Source: [Leptolyngbya] sp. JSC-1
Lineage (GTDB): Bacteria; Cyanobacteriota; Cyanobacteriia; Elainellales; Elainellaceae
Direction: 5' to 3'
NCBI GenBank assembly: GCA_000733415.1
Contig: KL662192.1
Coordinates: 771,681-835,680 of the forward strand
DNA length: 64,000 nucleotides
Of this stretch, positions 17,273 through 25,968 are shown piece by piece; position 1 is the stretch's first letter; each line of letters opens with the position of its first letter. Below the pieces are notes generated by a model, which saw nothing but the letters and a program-made list of their open reading frames with translations, ran no database searches and had not been told where the DNA came from. The translations under genes and the position numbers were made by a program.

Positions 17273-20200
17273 ATGAGTACTGTCCTAGGGACAGAAAGAT
17301 TAGACGAAGGTAGAATGGCCAATCCGACCGCCAACAGTCCTGGAACTAGCAAAAGCGGTTGGATTGGTAAAGCTGCGCCTGATCATGCGCAAGAGTGGCT
17401 GACCAGCGGTGTAGATGCGGGAATTATTGCCCTGAATGTGGAAACTCTCACCGATACAGCTAGCCATCCCTATCCTGTAGCCGCAGGGCAGTATGCAGAT
17501 AGTTTGTTTCCAATTGCCGAACGGCTGAACTGGACGATTAAACCGTTTGGTCAAAAACCCCGGCCCACCCTACGCGGTTGGTGGGTGAGTGGAATTGATC
17601 CTTTTGGCTGGCAGCCAATGCTGTGGGGCCGCTTTAAGCCTGATGCCAGCACTCCCGTCCTAGACCGAGCCAAAAATAAGCCCGCCAAGTATCTTAGTCC
17701 CCGTTGGGGGGCAGGTTCTAGTCGGTTGATATTACTGGATGTACCAGAGCAGATTTGGCAGCGGGTAGCCCAGCGCTACGGGGTGTCGATGCCGCTCGAA
17801 CGGTCGCAGGGCTTTTGGCATTGGGTTTGGCAGCAGCAGCTTCCAGTCGTTTTAACCGAAGGTGAAAAAAAGGCAGGCTGTTTGCTGACCTTGGGCTACG
17901 CGGCGATTGCCCTACCGGGTATTTTTGGCGGCTACCGCAAGACGGGTCAGCTGATTCCAGAACTAGAACGGTTTGCGACCAACAAACGCCCGGTTTTCAT
18001 TTGCTTTGATTACGACGCCCGCCCCATCCCACAGCGCCAGATCACCTTGGCGATTACAAAGTTAGGCCAGCTCTTGCAAGCTGCCGCCTGTCCGGTACAG
18101 GTGATTACGCTTCCTGGCCCAGAAAAAGGCGTAGATGATTTTGTCATGGCCCAGGGTGCAGAGGCATTTCAGCAGCGATACGAGACAGCCTTACCCTTAG
18201 GGATCTGGCAGGCGCGGCGGCTCTGGTCCCTATCCTATCCAGCCGCCCTAACGTTGAACCAGCCCTATTTGCAGGAAATCCCCTACCCCCAGTCTGGGTT
18301 GGTTTGCATCAAAAGCGCCAAAGGCACCGGCAAAACGACGGCTCTGCAACCCCTCATCCAACAAGCCAGCCGCAGTGGCCGCAAGGTTTTGGTGATTACC
18401 CATCGGATTCAGTTAGGACGGGCTATTTGCAACAGCATTGGCATTGATTGGATCGAAACCATTCGAGATACAGCCACCCATCCAGATCCCTGTTCAGAAG
18501 AATGGATGGGCAAATACGGGGATGGGATGAGTGGAGCTGACCAATCTGTTTACTCGTCTACTCAGCTAGCCAGCCAGTCAGCAGCTCAGCAAGCGATTAC
18601 CCAGCTTGGGTACGGGTTGTGTATCGATTCGCTGCATCCCCATTCCCAGGCTCGTTTTAATCCCCAGGCATGGGAAGGGGCAATTGTAATCTTAGATGAA
18701 GTAGAGCAGGTGCTTTGGCACGCCCTCAACTCCTTGACCTGCTACGAACACCGCATCCAAATTTTGGAAACTCTGCGCGAATTGGTGCAGGTGGTTTTAG
18801 GCAGCGGCGGCTTACTAATTGCCCAAGACGCCGATCTGTCGGATGTGAGTGTAGATTACTTGCTCAAACTCAGTCAGGCGTCTGATTCTGATCAGGGATG
18901 GGGAACCGGACAATCAGTTATTCCCTGGATTGTGGTAAACCACTGGCAAGCCAAAGCCAACTGGGAGGTAGGGTTCTATGACACACCCAACCCAGCCGCG
19001 CTCGTGGCTCGCCTCACAGAAATCGCCAAAACCGGAGCCGTGTTTGTCGCGCTCGATTCCCAAAAGGTACGCGGACGCTGGAGTTCTAAGAATCTAGAGC
19101 GCTATTTGCAAAACCAGTTACCGCACAAACGAATTCTACGGATCGATTCAGAAAGTGTCACCGATCCAGACCATCCTGCCTACGGAATTGGCGAACGGCT
19201 GAATCAGGAAATTGCCAACTACGACATTGTGCTGGCTACACCCACCATGGGCACCGGCGTCAGTATCGATATCCGGAACCATTTCAAAGCGGTGTTTGGG
19301 ATTTTTCAGGGCGTCACATCCGATGCCGAATCCCGTCAAGCCTTGGCCCGTGTCCGCGATCCGGTGCCCCGCTATGTCTGGGCTGCTCCGTTTGGACCCG
19401 GCAAAGTGGGGAACGGAAGCTGTAATTACCAAGAAGTCGTAACTTCGACAACCCGCTTGGTTAAGTACAACATTGCCCTACTCAAAAACATTGATTTTGA
19501 TATTGACCAACAAACCGATCCAATCACTCTCCGCACCTGGGCCAAAATGGCAGCGCGAGTCAACACATCGCTGTGGAATTTTCGCCAGCAGCTCGCCCAA
19601 GGGATACAAAATGAAGGGCATCCGCTTACGATTGTCACAGCTGATTTAACTCGTATTCTCAGTGCAGCTCAGGATAGTCAACACCTGTTTGAAATAGCCC
19701 AGCCAGAAGCAGGCCCAGAAACAGAGCAACCCCAACCCCAGTCCCAAATTCTTTCAGCATCTACTGCTCTGGATCCCGAACAGTCAGAGCAAATTCGCAG
19801 CGATTTACTCAACGGTAACCTGCAAGTACCTGGCTATGAATTTTTAGAGCGCCACCACTCGAAACCCAAAGTGGCATCAGTTTTAGCTGAAATTTCCACT
19901 GTGCGACAGCGCCATCGAGAGCAAGAAGCCCTCGCCATTTCCACCGCACCCGATCTGCTCACTGCTGATTACGAAACGCTCAAGGATCAGCGCAGCAAAA
20001 CCTGGCAAGAGCGCTGCGAAGTGCAAAAGTACGAGCTACAGAAACGCTATGCGGTGCCAATTACAGCAGACCTCAAACTTAAAGATGAACAGGGTTGGTT
20101 TACCCAACTGCGGCTACATTACTACCTTACCCATGATGTCAGCCTGGTTCACGCCCGCGATTACCGAGAGTGGCGGGGGCATCTAGAGCGCGGAAACGGC

Positions 20201-20884
20201 AAGGTTGCTCTGCAGGATGTGCGACTACTAACCGCCCAAGTTGAAGTTTTGAAAGGGTTAGAGATCTTAAATCTGCTCGACTCCCAACGAGAAGTTCGGG
20301 CCACTGATGCCGATGTACAGCAAATCGCCAACTTCTGCATTCAGCACAGTCAGGATATTAAAACGCTATTCAACCTGACCATCTCAGAACGCATGACGCC
20401 GATCGAAATTATTCAAGCGCTATTGAATAAATTGGGCTTGAAGCTAGCCTGCATCCGACGAGATCAAACAATTGATGGCCGCCGGGGCGGATTGCGTGTG
20501 TATCAGTACCATCCGCCAAACGATCAGCGAGATGCAATATTCAGACACTGGCAAACCCGAGACACCATCTACACCAGCAGTCCAGCCCCGGCCCCCCTTG
20601 CTTCCACAAATAGCGTCAGCGTCTCTGATCCACCCCTAGATATATTAGATCTAAATCATTCATCAACTGGATCAACAGCGGACAAGGCTAACCCAGATGA
20701 GCCAAATCCAGACAACCCAAACCCACAAAATAATGCACAGCCTACCGCAGCCCGTACTCAACTGGATAAAAAACTCAGAACGCCTCTAGTTGAACAGAGC
20801 AGAGAAGAAGCCAACAAGCAAGACTTAGGGGCTGTTTTGAGTCCAGAACTACATGAAAAGTACCTCTTAATGTACCCTAACTAA
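17273..20884 (+). CDS. Plasmid replication protein, CyRepA1-like (DUF3854 Toprim plus helicase)
   Basis: 1203 residues. The DUF3854/Toprim-like primase region spans roughly 70-290 and includes VVLTEGEKKAGCLLTLGYAA near 190-210 and the acidic FICFDYDARP near 243-252. A P-loop, SAKGTGKTTAL, near 346-356 is followed by ILDEVEQVL (Walker B) near 471 and a helicase-like core. The later part has TPTMGTGVSIDIR and RQALARVRDPVPR, a possible motif V/VI region with an arginine finger. The last 80 residues are Asn/Pro/Thr-rich and disordered. This matches the primase-helicase replication proteins called CyRepA1 in cyanobacterial plasmids. The gene follows the iteron region directly and the next gene starts 8 bp after its stop. 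No parAB pair is near, so it may be an integrated plasmid. Confidence 0.8.
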   Translation: MSTVLGTERLDEGRMANPTANSPGTSKSGWIGKAAPDHAQEWLTSGVDAGIIALNVETLTDTASHPYPVAAGQYADSLFPIAERLNWTIKPFGQKPRPTLRGWWVSGIDPFGWQPMLWGRFKPDASTPVLDRAKNKPAKYLSPRWGAGSSRLILLDVPEQIWQRVAQRYGVSMPLERSQGFWHWVWQQQLPVVLTEGEKKAGCLLTLGYAAIALPGIFGGYRKTGQLIPELERFATNKRPVFICFDYDARPIPQRQITLAITKLGQLLQAAACPVQVITLPGPEKGVDDFVMAQGAEAFQQRYETALPLGIWQARRLWSLSYPAALTLNQPYLQEIPYPQSGLVCIKSAKGTGKTTALQPLIQQASRSGRKVLVITHRIQLGRAICNSIGIDWIETIRDTATHPDPCSEEWMGKYGDGMSGADQSVYSSTQLASQSAAQQAITQLGYGLCIDSLHPHSQARFNPQAWEGAIVILDEVEQVLWHALNSLTCYEHRIQILETLRELVQVVLGSGGLLIAQDADLSDVSVDYLLKLSQASDSDQGWGTGQSVIPWIVVNHWQAKANWEVGFYDTPNPAALVARLTEIAKTGAVFVALDSQKVRGRWSSKNLERYLQNQLPHKRILRIDSESVTDPDHPAYGIGERLNQEIANYDIVLATPTMGTGVSIDIRNHFKAVFGIFQGVTSDAESRQALARVRDPVPRYVWAAPFGPGKVGNGSCNYQEVVTSTTRLVKYNIALLKNIDFDIDQQTDPITLRTWAKMAARVNTSLWNFRQQLAQGIQNEGHPLTIVTADLTRILSAAQDSQHLFEIAQPEAGPETEQPQPQSQILSASTALDPEQSEQIRSDLLNGNLQVPGYEFLERHHSKPKVASVLAEISTVRQRHREQEALAISTAPDLLTADYETLKDQRSKTWQERCEVQKYELQKRYAVPITADLKLKDEQGWFTQLRLHYYLTHDVSLVHARDYREWRGHLERGNGKVALQDVRLLTAQVEVLKGLEILNLLDSQREVRATDADVQQIANFCIQHSQDIKTLFNLTISERMTPIEIIQALLNKLGLKLACIRRDQTIDGRRGGLRVYQYHPPNDQRDAIFRHWQTRDTIYTSSPAPAPLASTNSVSVSDPPLDILDLNHSSTGSTADKANPDEPNPDNPNPQNNAQPTAARTQLDKKLRTPLVEQSREEANKQDLGAVLSPELHEKYLLMYPN

Positions 20885-20892
20885 AACTAGCT

Positions 20893-21219
20893 ATGCCCCG
20901 CACCAAAGCTGTACCTACTCTCGAATCCGTCACAGCCCAAGCTGCCCAGCTCCCACGAGCAGAGCGATTAGAGTTAATCTCAATTCTGCAAGCAATGGAC
21001 GAAGCAGAAGCAGCTCAGCAAAAACCTAATAAGCAAACCCGTAAACAAATTGCCTTGGAACGAAAAGGCATTCGTGGTGGAAGAGGCAGCTTCGAAGATA
21101 AGTATATTAATGGTTATGGCCCTTACCGTTACTTGCGTTATTGGTATGGCAAAACTCACAAAAGCGTTTACCTTGGTCGAGTTAAACCTTCGCAGATAGG
21201 TGAACCAACTGAGGAGTAA
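20893..21219 (+). CDS. Small basic protein in the rep operon (DUF6788-like end)
   Basis: 108 residues, starting 8 bp after the replication gene, so almost certainly co-transcribed with it. The N-terminal part is helical (LPRAERLELISILQAMDEAE), the middle is Lys/Arg-rich, and the C-terminus GYGPYRYLRYWYGKTHKSVYLGR-like motif (about residues 74-96) resembles the DUF6788 'GPYWYLYWREGGK...YLG' pattern found in small cyanobacterial proteins. A DNA-binding or copy-control role alongside the replication protein is plausible but not shown. An inverted repeat (21252-21284, TAAACCTTTG/CAAAGGTTTA) follows the gene. Confidence 0.65.
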   Translation: MPRTKAVPTLESVTAQAAQLPRAERLELISILQAMDEAEAAQQKPNKQTRKQIALERKGIRGGRGSFEDKYINGYGPYRYLRYWYGKTHKSVYLGRVKPSQIGEPTEE

Positions 21220-21251
21220 GTATTTTCATTTAACTCTAAGTGCAATCAAGA

Positions 21252-21284
21252 TAAACCTTTGCATATTGCTGGATCAAAGGTTTA
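21252..21284 (+). terminator. Possible terminator hairpin after the rep operon
   Basis: TAAACCTTTG (21252-21261) pairs perfectly with CAAAGGTTTA (21275-21284), 32 bp after the stop of the small gene. It is followed by AAAATTACT rather than a T-run, so intrinsic termination is uncertain. Confidence 0.35.
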
Positions 21285-21461
21285 AAAATTACTGAGGTTT
21301 TAAAAAGCTGGTTTCATCCTAAATATTTTAGGAACTAGGCTACTAAGTATTTTCGGTGCGTAGCTCAGTTTAGTAAAATGCAATATAAGTTCAATTTAGA
21401 GAACGATGGAAGTTAAGCTTATATAACCCAGTGAAAGTTGAAGTAGATTGCCCAATCAAAG

Positions 21462-22247
21462 TTAGATTAATAGCACTAGCTTATTGGCAAATTGCGTTTT
21501 AGTACTATCTTTTTCTTCTTTTTCTGCCTGGGTAGCCGGTTTACGGTTTATAACCTTATGATGGTTGTCCTGTTGCAACGTATGACGTTTTCTGGAGATC
21601 GGAGTTTGAGTTAGGTACTGATCGGTCGTTTCATTCCATCTCTCTAACTCATGTTGGCGTTGCGTATAGTATTGTGCTTTATCTTGATGCCGAGACTCGT
21701 AATAGCTAATTAGCTTAGTGCAGGCATCCACGGCAAGCTGATGGAAACACTGGCGGTGTAACATTACCCAGTCTTTGAGAATTTTGCTATCCGGTAGTCG
21801 GACTTGGCCGAGAAAGGGACCTCGGTATAGGGCTATAGCCTGCTCTAGGTTGGATATGTAGCTTGCATAGAACATACTAGGCTGAAGCACATATTGATGA
21901 TAGCAATGTATTTGTTCTGTAAATACGGTAGTATCTAGTGTACACCGATTTCCTCCAGAGTTAAACTGAACAGTGTTGCGTGTCGTAAAAAAGAGTGGAG
22001 CATCACTGGGTGAACTGTTGAGCAGACGGCGCAATAAATATAGAGCTTTGCGCAGATTACTGCGGGCATCTGCTTCATCCTGATCGGTCCATAATAGCGA
22101 TGCCAGATGTTGACGGTAATGACGCCGGTTAGATTCTACCATTAGATAAGCCAGCAGTACCTGTAGTTTTTCATAGGGGAAGGTGATCTGCTGGCCGTTT
22201 AACGTAGCTTCTATTGGCCCTAATAGTTTCAGTGTTATGTCAACCAT
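21462..22247 (-). CDS. Short SARP-type regulator (winged helix plus incomplete BTAD)
   Basis: 261 residues. Residues 1-95 form an OmpR-like winged helix as in AfsR/SARP regulators: LKLLGPIEATLNGQQITFPY, then LASLLWTDQDEADARSNLRK and ALYLLRRLL. Residues about 105-200 match the first part of a BTAD helical-repeat domain (ALYRGPFLGQV, VMLHRQCFHQLAVDACTKLI). The BTAD then breaks off into a Lys/Gln/Thr-rich tail (about 205-261) where further helices would be expected. It is therefore either a minimal SARP or the truncated head of a larger regulator like the one at 33365-36457. Four 10-bp repeats lie just upstream (22314-22350) and could be its own operator. It faces the replication operon. Confidence 0.7.
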   Translation of the reverse strand: MVDITLKLLGPIEATLNGQQITFPYEKLQVLLAYLMVESNRRHYRQHLASLLWTDQDEADARSNLRKALYLLRRLLNSSPSDAPLFFTTRNTVQFNSGGNRCTLDTTVFTEQIHCYHQYVLQPSMFYASYISNLEQAIALYRGPFLGQVRLPDSKILKDWVMLHRQCFHQLAVDACTKLISYYESRHQDKAQYYTQRQHELERWNETTDQYLTQTPISRKRHTLQQDNHHKVINRKPATQAEKEEKDSTKTQFANKLVLLI

Positions 22248-22313
22248 GACGTTTTCTAGGGGGGCTTACTTGGACCTTTAGCTTTAGGTTAAACCAACGA
22301 TCTACATCTGTCG

Positions 22314-22350
22314 GTCGGAAAAAGTCGGAAAAGGTCAGAAAAGGTCGGAT
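22314..22350. promoter_or_regulatory. 10-bp tandem repeats upstream of the short SARP gene
   Basis: GTCGGAAAAA, GTCGGAAAAG, GTCAGAAAAG and GTCGGATT follow one another from 22314, 67 bp upstream of the start codon at 22247. Helically phased direct repeats are the usual target of winged-helix SARP proteins, so autoregulation is possible. Confidence 0.4.
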
Positions 22351-22397
22351 TAATTTTATTTAGTTTTCAAGTCATTTAGCTTAATGAGTGATCAAGG

Positions 22398-22440
22398 GAG
22401 TACGAGTACCTTGCCCATCGCGAATCGTACACTCGTACTC
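22398..22440. repeat. Inverted repeat GAGTACGAGT/ACTCGTACTC
   Basis: A perfect 10-bp inverted repeat (22398-22407 with 22431-22440) separated by 23 bp, in the gap between the short SARP gene and the nuclease gene. It could be an operator or an RNA hairpin; no T-run follows. Confidence 0.45.
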
Positions 22441-22471
22441 TATTTATTGTTTAATTGGGTAAATCACTTAG

Positions 22472-22537
22472 TTAGGGTACATTTACTTGTTTGATATTGG
22501 GTTAGTTCTACTCATTTTATAGTTAAATGTACCCTAA
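22472..22537. terminator. Long inverted repeat after the YhcG-like nuclease gene
   Basis: TTAGGGTACATTTA (22472-22485) and TAAATGTACCCTAA (22524-22537) are perfect 14-bp arms around a 38-bp loop, ending one base before the stop codon of the minus-strand nuclease gene. Position suggests mRNA-end protection or termination, but no T-run is seen. AATGTACCCTAA also occurs at the end of the replication gene (about 20868-20881). Confidence 0.4.
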
Positions 22538-22538
22538 G

Positions 22539-23588
22539 TTACGCCTCGACCTCTTGAGCTGGAACCTCCAGACTGACGGCATTCATCTCCATTTCTAATT
22601 GCTCCACCGTGGGAAGATTGCTTTGCAGCGTTTCTGGCAGTCCTTTCATTTGGTGGGTGGAAATGCCAATTGGTTTGTTGACATCGCGCAGGGCGTATTC
22701 TGCTACGGCTTTGTTTTTCGATTTACACAGAATCATGCCGATGGTGGGCTGGTCGTCTGGATGGCGCAGTAGATCATCGACAGCAGAGACATAGAAGTTC
22801 ATCTTGCCCGAATATTCGGGCTTGAATTCGGCCATCTTGAGATCGATGACGACAAAACAGCGCAATCGTAGATGGTAGAACAATAGGTCAATATAGAAAT
22901 CCTCGCCGCCTACTTCTAGATGATACTGACTGCCGACAAAGGCGAAACCAACGCCCAACTCCAGCAAAAACTCGCGGATGTGATTTACTAAAGCTTTCTC
23001 CAGATCGCGCTCTTGGACCTCTTTGCCCAAGCTGAGAAAATCGAAGTTGTAGGGATCCTTGAGAAGCTGATGGGCCAGATCCGACTGAGCTGGCGGTAGG
23101 GTTTGCTCAAAGTTTGTTACCGCTTCGCCCTGACGATGATAGAGGTTGCTTTCAATTTGGCAGGTGAGCACGGCACGGCTCCAGCCGTATTGAATCGTTT
23201 GTTGGATGTACCATAGCCGCTCCTGCGGGTCTTTGACCTTATCCAGCAATACACAATTGTGAAACCAGGGAATTTGGGCAGCAGCCTGCTGCACGATTTG
23301 CTCATTGGTGTAGGCTTCAGCAAAGGACCGCATATACTTGAGGTTGCGGGTTGAAAAGCCTTTCATATCTGGAAATTCCTGCTGCAGGTCTTGCGCTAGC
23401 CGGTTCACTACCTTTGCGCCCCATCCCTGCTGCTGCTGCCGCAGGACAATTTCTCGCCCAATCTGCCAGTACAGCCAAATCAATTCTTGATTAACAGCCA
23501 ACGAAGCTCGGACTTGCGTGGTGCGAATTCGTTCTTTTAGATCCTGGAGCAGGGCCGAGTAGTCATCTGGAAGAAGTTGGTCTGACAT
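22539..23588 (-). CDS. YhcG-type PD-(D/E)xK nuclease (DUF1016)
   Basis: 349 residues. Residues 10-150 form the YhcG N-terminal domain (SLAVNQELIWLYWQIGREIV, then FSTRNLKYMRSFAEAY and IPWFHNCVLLDKVKD). Residues about 170-335 form the nuclease domain, with FAFVGSQYHLEVGGEDFYIDLLFYH and CFVVIDLK giving the catalytic D and D-x-K. Helical linker and end match the usual family length of about 340-350. Members are widespread next to restriction-modification genes and mobile elements; function is likely DNA cleavage or repair, and some are solitary as here. The start ATG at 23588 fits the family. The gene lies between the plasmid-like module and a transporter. Confidence 0.85.
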   Translation of the reverse strand: MSDQLLPDDYSALLQDLKERIRTTQVRASLAVNQELIWLYWQIGREIVLRQQQQGWGAKVVNRLAQDLQQEFPDMKGFSTRNLKYMRSFAEAYTNEQIVQQAAAQIPWFHNCVLLDKVKDPQERLWYIQQTIQYGWSRAVLTCQIESNLYHRQGEAVTNFEQTLPPAQSDLAHQLLKDPYNFDFLSLGKEVQERDLEKALVNHIREFLLELGVGFAFVGSQYHLEVGGEDFYIDLLFYHLRLRCFVVIDLKMAEFKPEYSGKMNFYVSAVDDLLRHPDDQPTIGMILCKSKNKAVAEYALRDVNKPIGISTHQMKGLPETLQSNLPTVEQLEMEMNAVSLEVPAQEVEA

Positions 23589-23740
23589 GAGTGGATGAGT
23601 GGATGGGGACGGTTATCTTTTTACTTTGGGATGCTCTAGTTGGTTAGGAGAGGAGCACCTAGATTCGGCAGCCTTTGATAAAGCGACCTATTATAGCGGT
23701 TGTAGAACTTTTCGGCGTTGGAAATAGGTGCTAGCAAATC

Positions 23741-24679
23741 GTGCTTGGTTTTTTGATCGTTTTATTGTCTTCGGTGTTTTTCTGCTTTCAAAATGTGATT
23801 GTCCGCGTTTTGTTTAATCAGCAGACGGTGTTGGGTGTATTTGAGACTGGCGGGTTTGTCACGCCCGACTTGCACCATTCCTTTTTATTAATGTTTATGC
23901 GAATGCTGCTGGGCGTTCCCTTAATGGCCTCGATTGCGCCCCGCCTTTATGGGCCGATGTGGAGAGATGTGGCGCGGTTGGCTCAACCAGAGCAGCGGTT
24001 TTTGCTATTGCAGTCGGTGGGCTGTGGCGGCTTGATGTTCCTCTATCTGGCGTTGCTTTACATTTCGATTGGCTTGATTCCCACCAGCATTGCCCTAACG
24101 CTGTTCTTTACCTACCCAGTATTTACAGCGCTGTTTTCCTGGAAGTGGTTTGGCAACCGTCCAACTGGGTTTCGTTGGAGTATCATGGCTGCTGTGTTGT
24201 TGGGCAGTTTGCTGACCATGCCTGTTCCGAATACCACGGCTGGTGATTACAACTGGACGGGCGTGATTACAGGTGTGGTTTCTGGTGTGGCCTATGCCCT
24301 TTATACGGTCGTGGCGCAAAAAAGTTTTGAAAAGTTGCATCCGGTTCCCTTTAGCTGGATTAGTTTTACAACAACTCTGGTGTTGTCGGGCTTGTGCCTG
24401 CTGCTGTGGGCGGGCGGTCAGGATCAGTTGCCGTGGTTGCCCCTCTGGATTGGCGGTCTGCTCTCGGCACTGATGACCTTCAGTGGTCACATTCTGAACA
24501 ATTTGGGCATTCGGCGCATTGGGGCTACAACGGCGGCCATGATTGGAGCCAGTAATCCCGCCCTGACGGCGGTGCTGGCTTGGCTGGCGATTCAGGAAAC
24601 CCTGACGAGCATACAACTTGTGGGAGTGGGGGTTGTGACGCTGAGTGTGGGATTGCTGAGCCTAAAGCGGAGCCAGTAG
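23741..24679 (+). CDS. EamA/DMT-family membrane transporter
   Basis: 312 residues with ten hydrophobic segments in two EamA halves (about 1-150 and 165-310). Typical marks are YISIGLIPTSIALTLFFTYP in the first half and LGIRRIGATTAAMIGASNPA, LTAVLAWLAI and QLVGVGVV in the second. The drug/metabolite transporter superfamily exports amino acids, nucleotides or other small molecules; the substrate cannot be read from sequence. The start is GTG at 23741, directly before the first helix; it is divergent from the nuclease gene with about 150 bp between them. A related EamA gene lies at 30184-31065, so two exporters of this type occur within 7 kb. Confidence 0.85.
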   Translation: MLGFLIVLLSSVFFCFQNVIVRVLFNQQTVLGVFETGGFVTPDLHHSFLLMFMRMLLGVPLMASIAPRLYGPMWRDVARLAQPEQRFLLLQSVGCGGLMFLYLALLYISIGLIPTSIALTLFFTYPVFTALFSWKWFGNRPTGFRWSIMAAVLLGSLLTMPVPNTTAGDYNWTGVITGVVSGVAYALYTVVAQKSFEKLHPVPFSWISFTTTLVLSGLCLLLWAGGQDQLPWLPLWIGGLLSALMTFSGHILNNLGIRRIGATTAAMIGASNPALTAVLAWLAIQETLTSIQLVGVGVVTLSVGLLSLKRSQ

Positions 24680-24869
24680 GTGGGAAGCTAGTAGGCGTAG
24701 AGAGCTAGAGAAATCTATCTACAGGGGGATTACTTCAAAAGCTGTAACATTATTTGTCCCCCTTCAATGGGTAGAATGAAGAGCTTAGAACTGGTAGAGC
24801 TTAGAGCTGGGGGAATCTCAGCACCTTAGTTTTAATCTCACGACTGAACCACCAACTGCGTCAAAACCC

Positions 24870-25277
24870 ATGAGAACTCCCGTAACGTTGTATTGCTATC
24901 AGGTCCCCCTTGCTAGAAATCTCAGAGATATTATTCGCTTGTGGTGTTTACGGATTTGTCTATTTTTGTTTACAGCATCGTTTCGTCATTTTGGGCCGGC
25001 AATGACCATTGCGCTGCTGCTATTTTTGGTGGGCATTACTGGTGAACCACTAGATGTGCACCATCTTCAACTAAGCACAGTCCTGGCTTTGAGCATTCGG
25101 CTGGTGAGTATTTTGTTGGGTTTGGGCTGGCTGGGTTTGGGGTTGTGCCGTTTGTCGATGCAGTTGGCAAATGCCGATACTTGGCAGCAGGAACTGCAAA
25201 CCAATGAAGCTAGCTTGCGTCACCGCATCAGCATCTTAGAAGACTGGATTGTTTGGCCGCGACGGGGTGGTAAATGA
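24870..25277 (+). CDS. Small hypothetical membrane protein
   Basis: 135 residues with two hydrophobic segments (about 42-58, MTIALLLFLVGITGEPL, and 68-92, TVLALSIRLVSILLGLGWLGLG). A polar helical C-terminus follows (ADTWQQELQTNEASLRHRISILEDWI) and may form a coiled coil. No family was recognised. It is followed by a convergent secreted-protein gene. Start ATG 24870 is the only good candidate; the ribosome-binding site is weak. Confidence 0.5.
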   Translation: MRTPVTLYCYQVPLARNLRDIIRLWCLRICLFLFTASFRHFGPAMTIALLLFLVGITGEPLDVHHLQLSTVLALSIRLVSILLGLGWLGLGLCRLSMQLANADTWQQELQTNEASLRHRISILEDWIVWPRRGGK

Positions 25278-25323
25278 GTTGCGAAAAATTAAATAGAATG
25301 GCTGAACTACAGCGTGAGGCAAC

Positions 25324-25365
25324 AAAAAACCTGCTGGGATTGAGTAATTCTCTGATACCAGCAGG
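25324..25365 (-). terminator. Rho-independent terminator for the 25401-25742 gene
   Basis: On the minus strand, CCTGCTGG (complement of 25358-25365) pairs with CCAGCAGG (complement of 25330-25337), and a run of six T (complement of 25324-25329) follows. It lies 35 bp past the stop of the minus-strand gene. Confidence 0.65.
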
Positions 25366-25400
25366 GCATGAGTTTGAGTCAGCTTGAATCAGCGCTTGAT

Positions 25401-25742
25401 TCAGGGAGTTTCACCAGTCTGAAACGTGGGTGAGTCAATGGCCGTCACGAGCTGATTCAATCGTCTAACGTGCAGCGTGATTTCTGAGCCAACTGCTAAG
25501 CCAAACTGCTCCTGAGTACGTCTGGGAATGCGATAGGTACGCATTTGCTGATCTGGCAACTGGAGCTGCACCTCGCTGCCATCGATTTGGGTAATAATGC
25601 CACGGATTGGAACCGATTCTAGCAAGGGCAGGGCATTGGATGTGGTGGTCAGGGTGCTCAGAGGGCGGGCAAACCCAGGTTGGATTGCCCCAAATGTAGC
25701 AATCAAGAGTACGATAGCGATCATTTTGCCGTGATAGACCAT
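25401..25742 (-). CDS. Small secreted hypothetical protein
   Basis: 113 residues. A signal peptide is visible: MVYHGKMIAIVLLIATFGAI with likely cleavage after PGFA near residue 25. The mature part is a small beta-rich domain (IRGIITQIDGSEVQLQLPDQ, YRIPRRTQEQFGLAVGSEI) that resembles an OB- or SH3-like barrel. No enzymatic motif is seen. It is presumably periplasmic. A start at an internal Met (residue 7) is possible. A terminator hairpin lies just downstream. Confidence 0.6.
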   Translation of the reverse strand: MVYHGKMIAIVLLIATFGAIQPGFARPLSTLTTTSNALPLLESVPIRGIITQIDGSEVQLQLPDQQMRTYRIPRRTQEQFGLAVGSEITLHVRRLNQLVTAIDSPTFQTGETP

Positions 25743-25968
25743 GATGGAGTTCTCCTTGCGAATGCTGAACAGGAACAGAACAGGAACAGAAACTGGTCTG
25801 GGGCAGAATCAGAGGTTAAACTCAGAAACCGTTCAACTCAACGCCTGCGATTGAATTGCTGGATGAGATTAGTATGGACGCTGGCTCTGAATTGGGTCTG
25901 AATAAACCCTGAGGCGTTTCTAATCTGTAGATGAGAAAGCTGAAGCGCAGATAGGAAAAAAGCGGTTC

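Noticed and set aside
22386..22499. 37-codon frame between the SARP and nuclease genes
   Set aside because: It consists mainly of the inverted repeats and hydrophobic filler with no ribosome-binding site.
24242..24272. Two further TGATTACA copies
   Set aside because: They lie inside the EamA coding sequence (codons for Asp-Tyr and Val-Ile-Thr) far from the origin cluster; chance or codon effect.
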